Positions 43,147 to 53,968 of a DNA stretch of 64,000 bases are shown here, piece after piece (position 1 is the stretch's first letter; every line of letters starts with the position of its first letter). Source of the DNA: Naumannella halotolerans (GTDB lineage Bacteria; Actinomycetota; Actinomycetes; Propionibacteriales; Propionibacteriaceae); contig NZ_SOAW01000001.1 of NCBI RefSeq assembly GCF_004364645.1, forward strand, positions 2,294,001 through 2,358,000, in the 5' to 3' direction. The notes under the pieces were generated by a model, which was not told the origin of the DNA, made no database searches, and saw nothing but the letters and a program-made list of their open reading frames with translations. The position numbers were made by a program, and so were the translations under genes.

Positions 43147-43222
43147 GCGCTGTCGTCAGCTGCGCACGGCTCGCGGGACACCTACGGCATCCAGCAGGTC
43201 GGCACACTGCTTGCCGATCTGC

Positions 43223-44239
43223 TCAGCTGCGGCGCCGCAGCAGGAGCCCGCCGGCTGCAGCAGCCGACAACCCCCCCCCCGATGAGCACGACGGCGAAGC
43301 CCGATCCACCGGATCGGCCAAGGGTCCTCCTGACGTTGGCTCACCGGACGGCACCGACGCACTCGGTGACACGGATGTGCTCGGCGGGCTCGGCGGGGTC
43401 GGCGCAGTCGTCGGCGTGGACGGGCTCGGCGCAGTCGTCGGCGGAGACGACGGCGGCGTAGTCGGACTCGGCGGAGACGGAGTGTGATTGGTCGTGCACT
43501 CAGGGTTGGTCTGGCCCGGGACACAGTTCGACACCGGCGGTGTCACGCCGGGAGGTACCGAACCCTCACCGACCACCACGTTGACCAGTCGGTCGGTGGC
43601 CACCACATCGGCGTCCACGCGGACCTGATAAGTGAGGGTGACGGTCTCCCCCACACCCAGCCCACCCGACCAGGTCAAGGTGTCGTCTGCGACTGTCGGA
43701 GAGTCGACGGTCTGCTCACCGATCCGGGCGGCAGCCGATCCTTCGACATAGCTGGCGTCGTCGAGGACATCGGACAGGTCATCGGTCACGGTGGCGGGGG
43801 TCAGATCGACATTGCCGGTGTTCGCGGCGGTCACCGTGTAGGTGATGGTCTGCCCCGGCGAGACCAGGGATCCCAAAACCGGGTCTGCGATCTTGCGCAG
43901 AACCAAGCCGGGCACCGCCTCGGTGTTGGGCACATCACCCACGCCGATGGCCAGGTTGTTGGCGTCGACGGTGTACGGACCACGGTTGGTGGGATCTGTC
44001 AGATAGCCACCCGGGGCGCTGGACTCGACGAGGGTGTAGTCACCCCAGGTCAGACCGTTCACCTGGATCCTGCCCGCCCGGTCGTCGGTGTCCGACTCGC
44101 CGTTGTCGACCACGGTCAGATCGCCGTCCGGACCGCGAAGCGTCCACTGCGACCCGCCGAGGTACTGCTCGGGGTCGTCGGCGTCGACCTTGGACCACGA
44201 CTGTCGCAAGGGTGGTCCGACAGTCCGACTCCTCCACAC
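43223..44239 (-). pseudogene. Remnant of a SpaA/DUF11-type LAxTG surface adhesin
   Basis: 338 codons lacking any signal peptide: it starts inside a prealbumin-like (SpaA/Cna-B) domain, WSKVDADDPEQYLGGSQWTL, followed by LTWGDYTLVESSAPGGYL, then a DUF11-type repeat (LVSPGQTITYTVTAANTGNV, ATVTDDLSDVLDDASYV) and a Ser/Pro/Thr stalk. The C-terminus is scrambled by two compensating frameshifts: restoring one base after LAD and removing one G from a G10 tract (43271-43280) gives LADTGGSGFAVVLIGGG followed by the helix and an RRR end, a textbook sortase signal. As it stands the signal reads LADPVDRA and cannot work. Probably a dead gene fragment, possibly phase-variable in relatives. Confidence 0.78.
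43271..43280 (-). repeat. G10 homopolymer tract in the adhesin remnant
   Basis: Ten consecutive G on the coding strand (C on the + strand) inside the hydrophobic part of the sorting signal. Such tracts slip easily during replication; nine G would restore the frame with the hydrophobic helix if the upstream indel were also corrected. Confidence 0.8.
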
Positions 44240-44381
44240 GACGCAGTACCACCTTGCGTAGACCTGCCCGATCGACGGTTCAGCCGGTCGGGCCGGGGGA
44301 TGGCGTCCGAGCAGTCGGCCAGAGGTCGGCCGGAGGACAGTGCCCGGCCAGTCGGCTAGAGCACGAAGCCCGGCGGCCAGA

Positions 44382-45815
44382 TCAGAGGACAGCGCCCGGA
44401 CGGTAGGCTGCCGCCTCCGCGTTCTCGGCGACCAGGCGCTGCACCTTGGCCACCACTGCGGCGACCTGACTGCGCGCCACCCCGGAGAGTTCCAGCGGAT
44501 TCGTCAACGCCTGGTTCAGCGCAGCTTCGTCCACGCCCCCGAGCCGGGGATCCTCGGCCAATCGCCGTACCAGGTCGTTCTCGGCCTGTCCTTCCCGCAT
44601 GGCCAGCGCCACCGCCACCGCATGTTCCTTGATCACCTCATGGGCGACCTCGCGACCGACGCCGGCACGTACCGCGGCCATCAACACCTTGGTGGTGGCC
44701 AGGAACGGCAGATAGCGATCGAGTTCGGCTGCGATCACCGCCGGGAAGGCGCCGAACTCGGTGAGAACGGTGAGGAAAGTCTCGAACAGTCCGTCGAGGG
44801 CGTAGAAGGCATCGGGAAGTGCCACCCGGCGTACCACCGAACAGGACACATCGCCCTCGTTCCACTGATCACCGGCCAGTTCACCGATCATGGCCAGATT
44901 GCCGCGGAGGATCACCGCCAGGCCATTGATGCGTTCCGCCGAGCGGGTGTTCATCTTGTGCGGCATCGCACTGGAACCGACCTGCCCCGGTTTGAATCCC
45001 TCGGTCACCAGCTCATTGCCGGCCATCAAGCGGATCGTGGTCGCCAGGTTGCTCGGCCCGGCGGCCACCTGCACCAGGGCCGACAGCGCATCGAAGTCCA
45101 ACGACCGCGGGTAGACCTGTCCGGTGGAATCGAAGACCGCATTCACCCCCAGGTGGTCGGCCACCCGGCGTTGCAGTGCCTGGAGCTTGTGTTCATCCCC
45201 GCCCAGCAGGTCGAGCATGTCCTGGCCGGTCCCCATCGGACCGGCGATCCCTCGCAACGGGTACCGGGTGATCAACTCGACCACTCGTTGGTGGGCGATC
45301 AACAACTCGTCGGCGACAGTGGCGAAGCGCTTGCCCAAGGTGGTGATCTGCCCGGGGACATTGTGCGAACGCCCGGCCATCGCCAGATCGCTGTACTCAC
45401 TCGCCCGCTCGGCCAGACGCGCGAGGGCGGTCACACTGCGGTCGGCGATCAGCTGCAGCCCCTGCACGATCTGCAACTGTTCGACATTCTCGGTCAGGTC
45501 CCGACTGGTCATCCCCTTGTGCACGTGCTCGTGGCCGGCCAGGGCGTTGAACTCCTCGATCCGCGCCTTAACGTCGTGCCGGGTGATTCGCTCCCGTTCG
45601 GCGATCGAGGCGAGGTCGACCTCCTCGACCACCCGCTGGTAGTCGGCGATCACCTGATCGGCATCGTCACCACCGAAGTCGACACCAAGATCACGTTGGG
45701 CGATCAGCACCGCGATCCAGAGCCGGCGCTCGGCGATGATCTTGTTCTCCGGCGACCAGATCCTTCGCATCTGCTCCGAGGCATAACGGGTTGCCAGGAC
45801 ATTCGGAATGGTCAC
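44382..45815 (-). CDS. purB: Adenylosuccinate lyase
   Basis: 477-residue member of the fumarase/aspartase superfamily acting twice in purine synthesis (SAICAR to AICAR, and adenylosuccinate to AMP). TSRDLTENVEQLQI, AGRSHNVPGQ (catalytic His) and the signature GSSAMPHKMNTRSAERINGL are diagnostic. The GTG start has AGAGGA at 8 nt, so unlike neighbours it has a conventional ribosome binding site and follows purD by 33 nt in the same direction; purD-purB is probably an operon. Confidence 0.97.
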   Translation of the reverse strand: MTIPNVLATRYASEQMRRIWSPENKIIAERRLWIAVLIAQRDLGVDFGGDDADQVIADYQRVVEEVDLASIAERERITRHDVKARIEEFNALAGHEHVHKGMTSRDLTENVEQLQIVQGLQLIADRSVTALARLAERASEYSDLAMAGRSHNVPGQITTLGKRFATVADELLIAHQRVVELITRYPLRGIAGPMGTGQDMLDLLGGDEHKLQALQRRVADHLGVNAVFDSTGQVYPRSLDFDALSALVQVAAGPSNLATTIRLMAGNELVTEGFKPGQVGSSAMPHKMNTRSAERINGLAVILRGNLAMIGELAGDQWNEGDVSCSVVRRVALPDAFYALDGLFETFLTVLTEFGAFPAVIAAELDRYLPFLATTKVLMAAVRAGVGREVAHEVIKEHAVAVALAMREGQAENDLVRRLAEDPRLGGVDEAALNQALTNPLELSGVARSQVAAVVAKVQRLVAENAEAAAYRPGAVL

Positions 45816-45848
45816 GCGGATTCCTCTCGTCGATACATGATCAACTTT

Positions 45849-47132
45849 TCAGTCGATGGTCAGCTCGCCGGCAGCAGCGCGGGCGGCGATGTCGGTACGG
45901 TGGAACCCACCAGGCAGGTCGAGCCGGCTCAACAGCGTGTAGGCCTCGGTGCGGGCGCTGTCCAGATCGGGTCCGCTGCCGGTGACGGCGAACACTCGCC
46001 CCCCGGAGGCGACGAGCTCGCCGTCGGCCGTGCCGACCCCGGCCAGGAAGACCCGGCCCGGCTGCTCGACCAGAACCTGGGCCAACCCGTCGATCACCCC
46101 GCCCTTGACCGGTGCCTCGGGGTACCCCTCGGCGGCCAGGACCACGCCCACGGCGTACCCGTCGGCGAAGACCAGCGGGGGCTGATCGGCCAGTGTCCCG
46201 GTGGCCGCGGCGTACAGCACCTGGCCCAGTGGGGACCGCAACAGGCTCAGCAGCGGCTGGGTCTCCGGATCACCGAAGCGGGCATTGAACTCCACCACCC
46301 GCAACCCCTTCGAGGTCAGGGCGAGACCGGCATAGACCAATCCGACGAAAGGGGTGCCGCGTCGGCGCAACTCGTCCACTGCGGGCTGGATCACGGTGCG
46401 GACAGTTTCGTCCACCAGTCCGTCGGGCGCCCAGTCGAGTGGGGTGTAGGCACCCATTCCGCCGGTGTTCGGACCTTGATCATCGTCGTAGGCGCGTTTG
46501 AAGTCCTGGGCCGGCTGCAGCGGGAGGACCGTCGTGCCGTCGGTGACCGCGAACAGACTCACCTCCGGACCGTCGAGATACTCCTCGATCACCACCTGGC
46601 CGCAGGCCTGGGCGTGGGCCAGTGCGGCATCGCGGTCGTCGGTGACGACGACCCCCTTACCGGCGGCCAGCCCGTCGTCCTTGACCACGTACGGCGCACC
46701 GAACCCATCGAGCGCCGCGGCGGTCTGTTCGATGGTGGTGCAGACCCGGGCTGCGGCGGTGGGGATACCGGCTGCGGCCATCACCTCCTTGGCGAAGGCC
46801 TTGGAACCCTCCAGGCGGGCGGCCGCCGCATCCGGCCCGAAGACCGGGATGCCTGCCGCGCGGACCCGATCGGCGACGCCGTCGACCAGCGGGGCCTCCG
46901 GCCCGATCACCACCAGGTCGACGGCCAGTTCCCGGGCCAGTGCAGCGACCGCCGCACCGTCATCGATGTCGAGTGGGTGGTTGGTCGCGAACAGCGCCGT
47001 GCCCGGATTGCCCGGCGCGCAATGGACCTGCTGCACAGCCGGATCCCGTGCGATGGCCGTCGCCAGCGCGTGTTCACGGCCACCGGAACCCACGACCAGC
47101 ACGGTACGGGGCAGTTGGTCGGATTCTGTCAC
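45849..47132 (-). CDS. purD: Phosphoribosylamine-glycine ligase (GAR synthetase)
   Basis: ATP-grasp ligase making GAR from phosphoribosylamine and glycine. 427 residues with VLVVGSGGREHALATAIAR at the N-terminus, VIGPEAPLVDGVADRVR, APYVVKDDGLAAGKGVVVT, EEYLDGPEVSLFAVTDG, GPNTGGMGAYTPLDW and VVEFNARFGDPETQPLLSLL. The C-terminal domain is complete, ending in ARAAAGELTID. It is transcribed with purB and divergent from the phosphotransferase-like gene. Confidence 0.97.
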   Translation of the reverse strand: MTESDQLPRTVLVVGSGGREHALATAIARDPAVQQVHCAPGNPGTALFATNHPLDIDDGAAVAALARELAVDLVVIGPEAPLVDGVADRVRAAGIPVFGPDAAAARLEGSKAFAKEVMAAAGIPTAAARVCTTIEQTAAALDGFGAPYVVKDDGLAAGKGVVVTDDRDAALAHAQACGQVVIEEYLDGPEVSLFAVTDGTTVLPLQPAQDFKRAYDDDQGPNTGGMGAYTPLDWAPDGLVDETVRTVIQPAVDELRRRGTPFVGLVYAGLALTSKGLRVVEFNARFGDPETQPLLSLLRSPLGQVLYAAATGTLADQPPLVFADGYAVGVVLAAEGYPEAPVKGGVIDGLAQVLVEQPGRVFLAGVGTADGELVASGGRVFAVTGSGPDLDSARTEAYTLLSRLDLPGGFHRTDIAARAAAGELTID

Positions 47133-47138
47133 GGCGCA

Positions 47139-47144
47139 ACCCTA
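47139..47144 (-). promoter_or_regulatory. -10 box TAGGGT for purD
   Basis: TAGGGT, 6 nt, GTG at 47132; leaderless arrangement at the head of purD-purB. Confidence 0.55.
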
Positions 47145-47270
47145 CCGAGGAGCGGCATCATCCGGGCGATCGCGTTCGCGGGTGGACCCGTGCCGGCACC
47201 GATGCGGTCTCACCCCCCGAGGTCCTCAACCGCGTGCCAGAATTCGATGGCGCGCCCCCGCTCCGTTCTC

Positions 47271-47276
47271 TAGCCT
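47271..47276 (+). promoter_or_regulatory. -10 box TAGCCT for the phosphotransferase-like gene
   Basis: TAGCCT, 6 nt, ATG at 47283; same hexamer as the pdxR box. Confidence 0.55.
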
Positions 47277-47282
47277 GCGCGG

Positions 47283-48242
47283 ATGAGCAGGAGCGGCGAC
47301 AGTCCTGATCTGGTCGACATCCCGACCGTTGTCGACCTCGTCGAGCAGCACTTTCCTCAGTTCACCGGGCTCAGGGTCGCTGCCATCCCCGGTGTCGGTA
47401 CCTCCAACCAGATCTTTCGGATCGGCGATGACCTGGCTGCTCGCTTTCCGCGCACCGTCGGCACTCCTGCCGCTGTGCGCGCTGGCCTCGTTTCCGAACA
47501 CCAAGCGATGACGCGGTTCAACGATGACTGCCCTTTCGCCAGCCCAGCGATTGTCGGTCTTGGCAAACCCGGTGCCGGCCACCGGTTCTATTGGTCATTG
47601 CAGACCTGGCTGCCAGGATCGGTGGCCACCGAGGCGCTCGTGCAGTCATCGGACGACTTTGCCGACGACTTGGCCGAGTTGATCACAGCATTGCGTTCGG
47701 CCGACACCCGTGGCCAACGATTCGGCGGAGAAGGGCGCGGTGGCGGGCTTCGTCGTCACGACGAGTGGGTACGTACCTGCTTGCAGCGTAGCGCCGGCCT
47801 GCTGAACACCGAACTACTGGCAGCTTTCTGGTCCCGTCATCGAGCCTTGCCCCGTGAACAGGCAGACCGGATGTGCCACACAGACCTCATTCCGTTCAAC
47901 CTCATCGTCGCAGGGAACCGTCTCAGCGGCGTCCTCGACACCGGCGGCTACGGACCCGCGGACCCCTCACTCGATCTGGTTGCGGCATGGCACCTGCTCG
48001 ACGCGAAACGACGGGACCGGTTGCGAACGCACCTGGCCAGCGACGATCTGGAGTGGGCCCGCGGTTGCGCTTGGGCCTTCGAGCAGGCGATCGGATTGGT
48101 CTGGTACTACCTGGAGTCGAATCCGGCGATGGCCAGGCTTGGCGCCCGCACCCTGCAACGCCTGATCGCCGACGCGACAGGGGACCCACAGTCATTGGCA
48201 CCTGCCGACAGTCCGGTCCGGCTGCTCCTTCGTCACCCCTGA
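47283..48242 (+). CDS. Aminoglycoside phosphotransferase (APH) family protein
   Basis: 319-residue kinase-like protein of the APH/choline kinase superfamily. The ATP lobe includes VGTSNQIFRIGDDLAARFPR, the catalytic loop is CHTDLIPFNLIVAGNRLSG (Asp and Asn present; the usual HGD is HTD), and the metal-binding segment is VLDTGGYGPADPSLDL. Family members phosphorylate antibiotics or small metabolites; a resistance role cannot be inferred. The gene sits between purD and purA with a strong terminator after it. Base use is slightly less extreme than in the neighbours, which might reflect a more recent arrival, but this is weak. Confidence 0.8.
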   Translation: MSRSGDSPDLVDIPTVVDLVEQHFPQFTGLRVAAIPGVGTSNQIFRIGDDLAARFPRTVGTPAAVRAGLVSEHQAMTRFNDDCPFASPAIVGLGKPGAGHRFYWSLQTWLPGSVATEALVQSSDDFADDLAELITALRSADTRGQRFGGEGRGGGLRRHDEWVRTCLQRSAGLLNTELLAAFWSRHRALPREQADRMCHTDLIPFNLIVAGNRLSGVLDTGGYGPADPSLDLVAAWHLLDAKRRDRLRTHLASDDLEWARGCAWAFEQAIGLVWYYLESNPAMARLGARTLQRLIADATGDPQSLAPADSPVRLLLRHP

Positions 48243-48295
48243 TCACAGCGGACCACCGCGGTCGGCAAGAGTCGTCACCGGCAGATGTGGTCGTC

Positions 48296-48348
48296 ATTCG
48301 GCCATTGCTGCCTCATACGGCAGCAATGGCCGAATACCTACTGTTTTT
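48296..48348 (+). terminator. 17-bp hairpin with U tract
   Basis: Arms 48296-48312 and 48319-48335 are perfectly complementary around a 6-nt loop, and TTTTT follows at 48344-48348. It ends the phosphotransferase transcript and may also act for the convergent purA. Confidence 0.85.
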
Positions 48349-48413
48349 GCCGACAGCCGCCTCGCGGAACCCGTTCCGCGCCGAGCCGGGCCGGCCGGTC
48401 ACCGGCTCGGAGT

Positions 48414-49781
<1,368 letters not shown>

Positions 49782-49827
49782 CTATCAAGTCGGCGTCCCC
49801 GGGCGAGCCCGGCTGCCGCCCGGGCGC

Positions 49828-50280
49828 TCAGTGCTGGTGGGTCAGCTGCTGGTACGCGGTCTCGCTGGAGTCCCGCAGGAACTGGCTGCAGCGTTCGGCC
49901 TCGTCGGTCTCACCGATCCTGGCTGCGGCCTGCGCGAGTGCCCACAAGGCCCGCAGGAACCCCTGATTGGGTTCGTGCTCCCACGGCACCGGACCGGCCC
50001 CGCCCCACCCGGAGCGGCGCAGTGCGTCGAGCCCCCGGTGATATCCGGTACGGGCGCAGGCGTAGGCGTTCAGGTTGTCGGCCAGCGTCTCCTTCGCCAA
50101 GGCGTCCTCGGCCAACAGTGCCCAGCCCAGACTGACCTCGGGGTGGGCCGCGACCTCCTCCAGCAGCTCACTTGTCGGTGCTTCGGCGAGCCCGGCCACG
50201 AACTGTGAGTCCGGCAGCAGAGTGGGCGCAGCGATCGAAGGTCCCGACAACAGGTTCTTGGGTGCCGTAGGATTGCTCAT
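49828..50280 (-). CDS. DUF3151 family protein
   Basis: 150-residue protein of the actinobacterial DUF3151 family, starting NLLSGPSIAAPTLLPDS and containing HPEVSLGWALLAEDAL, YACARTGYHRGLDALRRSGW, GAGPVPWEHEPNQGFLRALW and AERCSQFLRDSS. The helical, TPR-like content suggests a protein-protein role; the function is unknown. It usually neighbours purA or fba, as here with purA. The start is ATG 50280; ATG 50289 three codons earlier is possible. Confidence 0.88.
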   Translation of the reverse strand: MSNPTAPKNLLSGPSIAAPTLLPDSQFVAGLAEAPTSELLEEVAAHPEVSLGWALLAEDALAKETLADNLNAYACARTGYHRGLDALRRSGWGGAGPVPWEHEPNQGFLRALWALAQAAARIGETDEAERCSQFLRDSSETAYQQLTHQH

Positions 50281-50371
50281 CGCCCCCATTGTGCACCGCA
50301 CGACGGGCCACCGGAAACGTAGGACCGCACGACTGGGGCACGACGCCACCTCGTGTGGGCAGGAGGAGTAC

Positions 50372-50983
50372 ATGACCGCCATGGCGGACCGGGCCGAATT
50401 CCCACCACTGGACCTCCACCCGTTCCTGCTCGGAGCGCTCGACGAGTTCGCCCGGCACGGCTACGACGGCACCTCGGTACGCACCCTCGCCCAGCGGCTG
50501 GGGGTCACCGTGCCCGCGCTGTACTACTACTACGAGAACAAGCAGGCGATGCTGGTGGCGCTGCTCGACCATGCGATGACCACCATCACCCATCACATCC
50601 GTACCGGCCTGGCGAACTCGGCACCGGACAGCGAGAGCCGTCTGGCCTCGGTGGTGGAGGCGCTGGTGCTGTACTTCGCCCACTACCCGCAGCTGGCCGC
50701 GATGGACACCGAGCGTCGAAGCCTGGACCCGAAGAACCTGGCCGCCTACATCGCCCGTCGCGACGAGGCCGAGGGCTACCTGCGGGGGGTGATCTCCGAC
50801 GGCGTCGCCGACGGTACGTTCAGCACTCGCTGGCCGTACGAATGCACCCGGGCCATCTTCAACATGTGTCAGGGAATCGCCGGCTGGTACCGGATGGACG
50901 GACCGGTGGGTCCGGAGGAGATGGCACAGCGCTACGTCCAGCTCGCGCTGGCGATGCTGCGCTACACCGAGCGCCCCGACTGA
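50372..50983 (+). CDS. TetR family transcriptional regulator
   Basis: 203-residue TetR/AcrR regulator. The N-terminal helix-turn-helix is FARHGYDGTSVRTLAQRLGV followed by TVPALYYYYENKQAMLVALLDHA; the C-terminal ligand domain has HYPQLAAMDTERRSLDPKN and GVADGTFSTRWPYECTRAIF, a pattern of the subgroup that often controls acyl-CoA catabolism. AGGAGGAG lies 3 to 6 nt upstream of ATG 50372 and decides the start. It is convergent with the SDR-hydratase-racemase cluster and is the obvious candidate to bind the palindrome at its promoter. Confidence 0.88.
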   Translation: MTAMADRAEFPPLDLHPFLLGALDEFARHGYDGTSVRTLAQRLGVTVPALYYYYENKQAMLVALLDHAMTTITHHIRTGLANSAPDSESRLASVVEALVLYFAHYPQLAAMDTERRSLDPKNLAAYIARRDEAEGYLRGVISDGVADGTFSTRWPYECTRAIFNMCQGIAGWYRMDGPVGPEEMAQRYVQLALAMLRYTERPD

Positions 50984-51006
50984 GGCCACGCGGCCGATCC
51001 CCTCCG

Positions 51007-51039
51007 GGCGCACCCCGCCGATCACCCTCCGGGTGCGCC
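51007..51039. terminator. Hairpin between tetR and the racemase gene
   Basis: GGCGCACCC (51007-51015) pairs perfectly with GGGTGCGCC (51031-51039) across a 15-nt loop, between two convergent genes. Confidence 0.6.
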
Positions 51040-51041
51040 AC

Positions 51042-52172
51042 TCAGCCGATCGCACCCCGGGCCCGCAGCGCAGCCGGGTCGGCGCCCAGTTCGATCACGA
51101 TCTCCTCGGTGTGCTGACCGATCCTCGGCGCCGGTGCCGGGAGTTCCCCCGGGGTCGCCGACAACCGCGGGGCGGGTGCCGGCTGCCACCCGTTCCCGGC
51201 CGGCAGGTAGGTCCGACGCGCGGCCAGATGGGTATCGGTGGGTGCTTCCGCGGCGTCACGCACCGGGGCGACGCAGGCATCGGTACCGGCGAACCGTTCC
51301 TCCCAGGTCGCCAGGGTCTGCTCGGCGATCGTCTGCTCGAACAGCTCCTGCATCGCCGGCCAGCGTTGCCGGTCGTACTGCTCGGCCACCTCGGACCGGT
51401 CGGCCACACCGAGACCGCGGACCAACTGGCCGAAGAACTGCGGTTCCAGTGCCCCCACCGCCAACCAGCGATCGTCGGCGGTGCGGTACACCCGGTAGAA
51501 CGGCGTGGAGCCGTCGAAGGTCGACGGTGAGGAGCAGGGGTCAGCGGCGACCATCGAATGGTGCATGGCGGTCAGCGACGCCGCACCGTCGACGATGGCC
51601 GCATCCACCACCTGGCCCTCCCCGGTCTGCCGGGCGTGCAGCAGCGCGGCCAGCACCCCGGCCACCAGGTAGAGCGAACCACCGGCGAAGTCCCCCAGCA
51701 GGTTCAACGGCGGCCGCGGCCGACCGTCGGGGTCGGTGACCAGCGCCAACGCGCCGGACAAGGCGATGTAGTCGAGGTCATGACCAGCCCGCTCGGCCAG
51801 CGGACCGGACTGTCCCCAGCCGGTCATCCGGCCGTAGACCAGGGCCCGATTCCGCTACCGGACATCGTCGGGCCCGAGCCCGAGTCGCTCGGTGACCCCG
51901 GGACGGAACCCCTCGATCAGCACCTCCGCACGCTCGGCCAGATCCAGGACCAGGTCGCGACCCGACGGGTTCTTCAGGTCCACCGCGATGGAGCGGCGGC
52001 CACGGTCCAGGATCTTGTGGGTGGCCGCCCGCGCCGCATCGCCACCGAGATCGTCCAGCCGGTCCACCCGGATGACCTCGGCTCCCAGGTCGGCCAGCAG
52101 CATGCCGGCGAACGGCCCGGGTCCGATCGCAGCCAGCTCGAGCACCCGTACCCCCGCCAGCGGGCCGCTCAT
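51042..52172 (-). pseudogene. CaiB/BaiF CoA-transferase family (alpha-methylacyl-CoA racemase-like), interrupted by an amber codon
   Basis: 377 codons homologous along their length to family III CoA transferases of the AMACR type, which epimerise 2-methylacyl-CoA thioesters. The N-terminal part has LELAAIGPGPFAGMLLADLG and KSP-like DLKNPSGRDLVLDL; the rest has YGRMTGWGQSGPLAERAGHD, LDYIALSGAL and LLGDFAGGSLYLV. Codon 106 is TAG (51855-51857), in frame, with homologous sequence continuing directly (RNRALVYGRM). No other damage is visible. It could be a young pseudogene, a sequence error, or be restarted at ATG 51827 to give a 261-residue piece lacking the first domain. Confidence 0.85.
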
Positions 52173-52268
52173 GCCGGTACCTGCCGATCCTGCGGCGATC
52201 CCATCACGTTCCTCCTCGAACGAGTTGTCCGCACCGTCGCCGATCGCTTTCGTCGGGCGCGGTGGCGA

Positions 52269-53060
52269 TCAGTCGGTGAAGTGGGCTTGGCGACGTTCGA
52301 GGAACGCCTGCACCCCCTCGGTGAAGTCCGCGCCGGCGAGCAGGGCCTCCTGCTCGGTCTCCTCCCGGGACAGCGCCTGCGGCAGGTGTCCGAGGGTGGA
52401 GGCGTTGATCGCCTGTTTGGTACGGGCGAGCGCGACCCGGGGCCGGTCGGCCAGGGTCTGCGCCCAACGGTCGACCAGCTCGCCCAGTTCGGCTGCCGGC
52501 GCGGTCGCCGCGACCAGACCCGTCTGCAGCGCCTCGGCCGCCGGGATCCGCTCACCGAACAGGGCCGCCCGCATCGCATGCACCCGGCCCGCTGCGGCCG
52601 CCCAGGTCGCGGTCACCCCACCGTCGGGCATCAGCCCGATGTTGGTGAACGGCAACAGCAGGTACGCCTCCTCGGCCATCACCGGAAGGTCGGCGGCCAG
52701 GGCGATCGAACACCCGATACCGGCCGCCGGCCCGTTGATCGCAGCGATGACCACCGCGTCGCAGCCGGTGATCTCGCGCAGCAACCGGTTCGCCGCGGTC
52801 AGGGTGTTCTCACCGCCCCCGGAAGTGCCGTCGGTCGGGCCACCGGCCCCCGGTTCGAGGTCGGCGCCGGAACTGAAGGCGCGGCCCTCCCCGGTGATCA
52901 CGACGACCCGGGCATCGGTGGCGGCGATCTGTTCGTAGAGGCACTGGATCAGCTCCGCGGTGACCGCGTTCAGCTTCTCCGGGCGGGTGATCGTCAGCCG
53001 CAGGACCGCAGCCTGCCGGTCGGCCCGCAGACCGACCGTGGACAGGTCCCTGGTGCTCAT
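52269..53060 (-). CDS. Enoyl-CoA hydratase/isomerase family protein
   Basis: 263-residue crotonase-fold enzyme. [20 protein letters not shown], the oxyanion segments [14 protein letters not shown] and [20 protein letters not shown], and [20 protein letters not shown] (with Asp where hydratases often have Glu) are seen. The C-terminal helices are complete. It probably acts in beta-oxidation of branched or unusual acyl-CoAs with the neighbouring SDR and racemase. Its ATG overlaps the SDR stop by 4 nt; the racemase start follows 97 nt after its stop. Confidence 0.88.
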   Translation of the reverse strand: MSTRDLSTVGLRADRQAAVLRLTITRPEKLNAVTAELIQCLYEQIAATDARVVVITGEGRAFSSGADLEPGAGGPTDGTSGGGENTLTAANRLLREITGCDAVVIAAINGPAAGIGCSIALAADLPVMAEEAYLLLPFTNIGLMPDGGVTATWAAAAGRVHAMRAALFGERIPAAEALQTGLVAATAPAAELGELVDRWAQTLADRPRVALARTKQAINASTLGHLPQALSREETEQEALLAGADFTEGVQAFLERRQAHFTD

Positions 53061-53812
53061 TTCGGCGCCATCCGGATCGCACCGTCCAGCCGGATCACTT
53101 CGCCGTTGAGCATCGGATTGGCGACGATCGCCGCCACCAGGTCGGCGTACTCCTCGGGCTTGCCCAACCGGCTCGGGTGCGGGACCTGCTTGCCGAGGGA
53201 TGCCTTGGCCTCCTCGGGCAGCCCGGCCAGCAACGGGGTGTCGAACAGGCCGGGCGCGATCGTCATCACCCGGATCTGTCGGCTGGCCAGGTCTCGGGCG
53301 ACGGGCAGGGTGAGGGAGACGATGCCGCCCTTGGAGGCCGAATAGGCCGCCTGCCCGATCTGCCCGTCGTAGGCCGCGACCGAAGCGGTGTTGATGATCA
53401 CTCCACGCTCGTCGTCGACCGGCTGGTTGCCACTGATGGCGGCTGCGGCCAGCCGGATCACGGTGAAGCTGCCGATCAGGTTGATCTCGATCACCCGGGA
53501 GAAGAGTTCACCGGGGAACGGGTTGCCGTCGCGGTCCACGGTCCGTGCGGGGGTGCCGATACCGGCGCAGTTCACCACCACCGACAGGTTCTGCTCGGCA
53601 TTGGCCCGGTCCACCGCCGCGGCGACCGCCGCCTCGTCGCGGACATCGCCGGCGATGAAGGTGCCGCCGAGCTCGGTCAAGGCGCTCGGGTCCGCCCGTT
53701 CCAGGTCGAGGCCGTAGACCGAGGCCCCCTCGGCTGCCAACCGCCTGGCGGTGGCCAGCCCGAGACCGGAGGCGGCTCCGGTGATCAGTGCGGTACGTCC
53801 GTCCAGTTTCAT
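53057..53812 (-). CDS. SDR family 3-hydroxyacyl-CoA dehydrogenase-like oxidoreductase
   Basis: 251-residue short-chain dehydrogenase resembling type II 3-hydroxyacyl-CoA dehydrogenases (HSD10-like). [19 protein letters not shown] binds [12 protein letters not shown] and [20 protein letters not shown] lead to the [11 protein letters not shown] active site, and [19 protein letters not shown] and [18 protein letters not shown] are typical of this subgroup. It is first of the three-gene acyl-CoA cluster. AAAGG lies 8 nt before the ATG. A palindromic operator lies 47 bp upstream. Confidence 0.9.
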   Translation of the reverse strand: MKLDGRTALITGAASGLGLATARRLAAEGASVYGLDLERADPSALTELGGTFIAGDVRDEAAVAAAVDRANAEQNLSVVVNCAGIGTPARTVDRDGNPFPGELFSRVIEINLIGSFTVIRLAAAAISGNQPVDDERGVIINTASVAAYDGQIGQAAYSASKGGIVSLTLPVARDLASRQIRVMTIAPGLFDTPLLAGLPEEAKASLGKQVPHPSRLGKPEEYADLVAAIVANPMLNGEVIRLDGAIRMAPK

Positions 53813-53859
53813 ACCTCTCGCCTTTCCGGACCCCAGCACCCGACCTCGCCGTCGAGGTG

Positions 53860-53875
53860 CTTAGCGGTCGCTAAG
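53860..53875. promoter_or_regulatory. Palindromic operator for the acyl-CoA cluster
   Basis: CTTAGCGGTCGCTAAG: perfect 7-bp half-sites CTTAGCG and CGCTAAG with a 2-bp centre, between the divergent SDR and helicase starts. The form suits a TetR dimer, and a tetR gene lies at the end of the cluster. Confidence 0.7.
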
Positions 53876-53968
53876 TGGGAACGGCGTCACAGTAGCCGAT
53901 CCCGGTCACCGACCCCCACCCACCCTGTCGATCACCCCGATCGCCAGCCGGCCTGCTTGACTGGGCCG

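Noticed and set aside
47283-48242. Phosphotransferase gene as an acquired resistance gene
   Set aside because: No mobile element, repeats or sharp base-composition change flank it, and the family is mostly not involved in resistance.
53177-53968. N-terminal extension of the helicase by 264 codons
   Set aside because: It runs antisense through the SDR gene and across its operator, and has no helicase homology.
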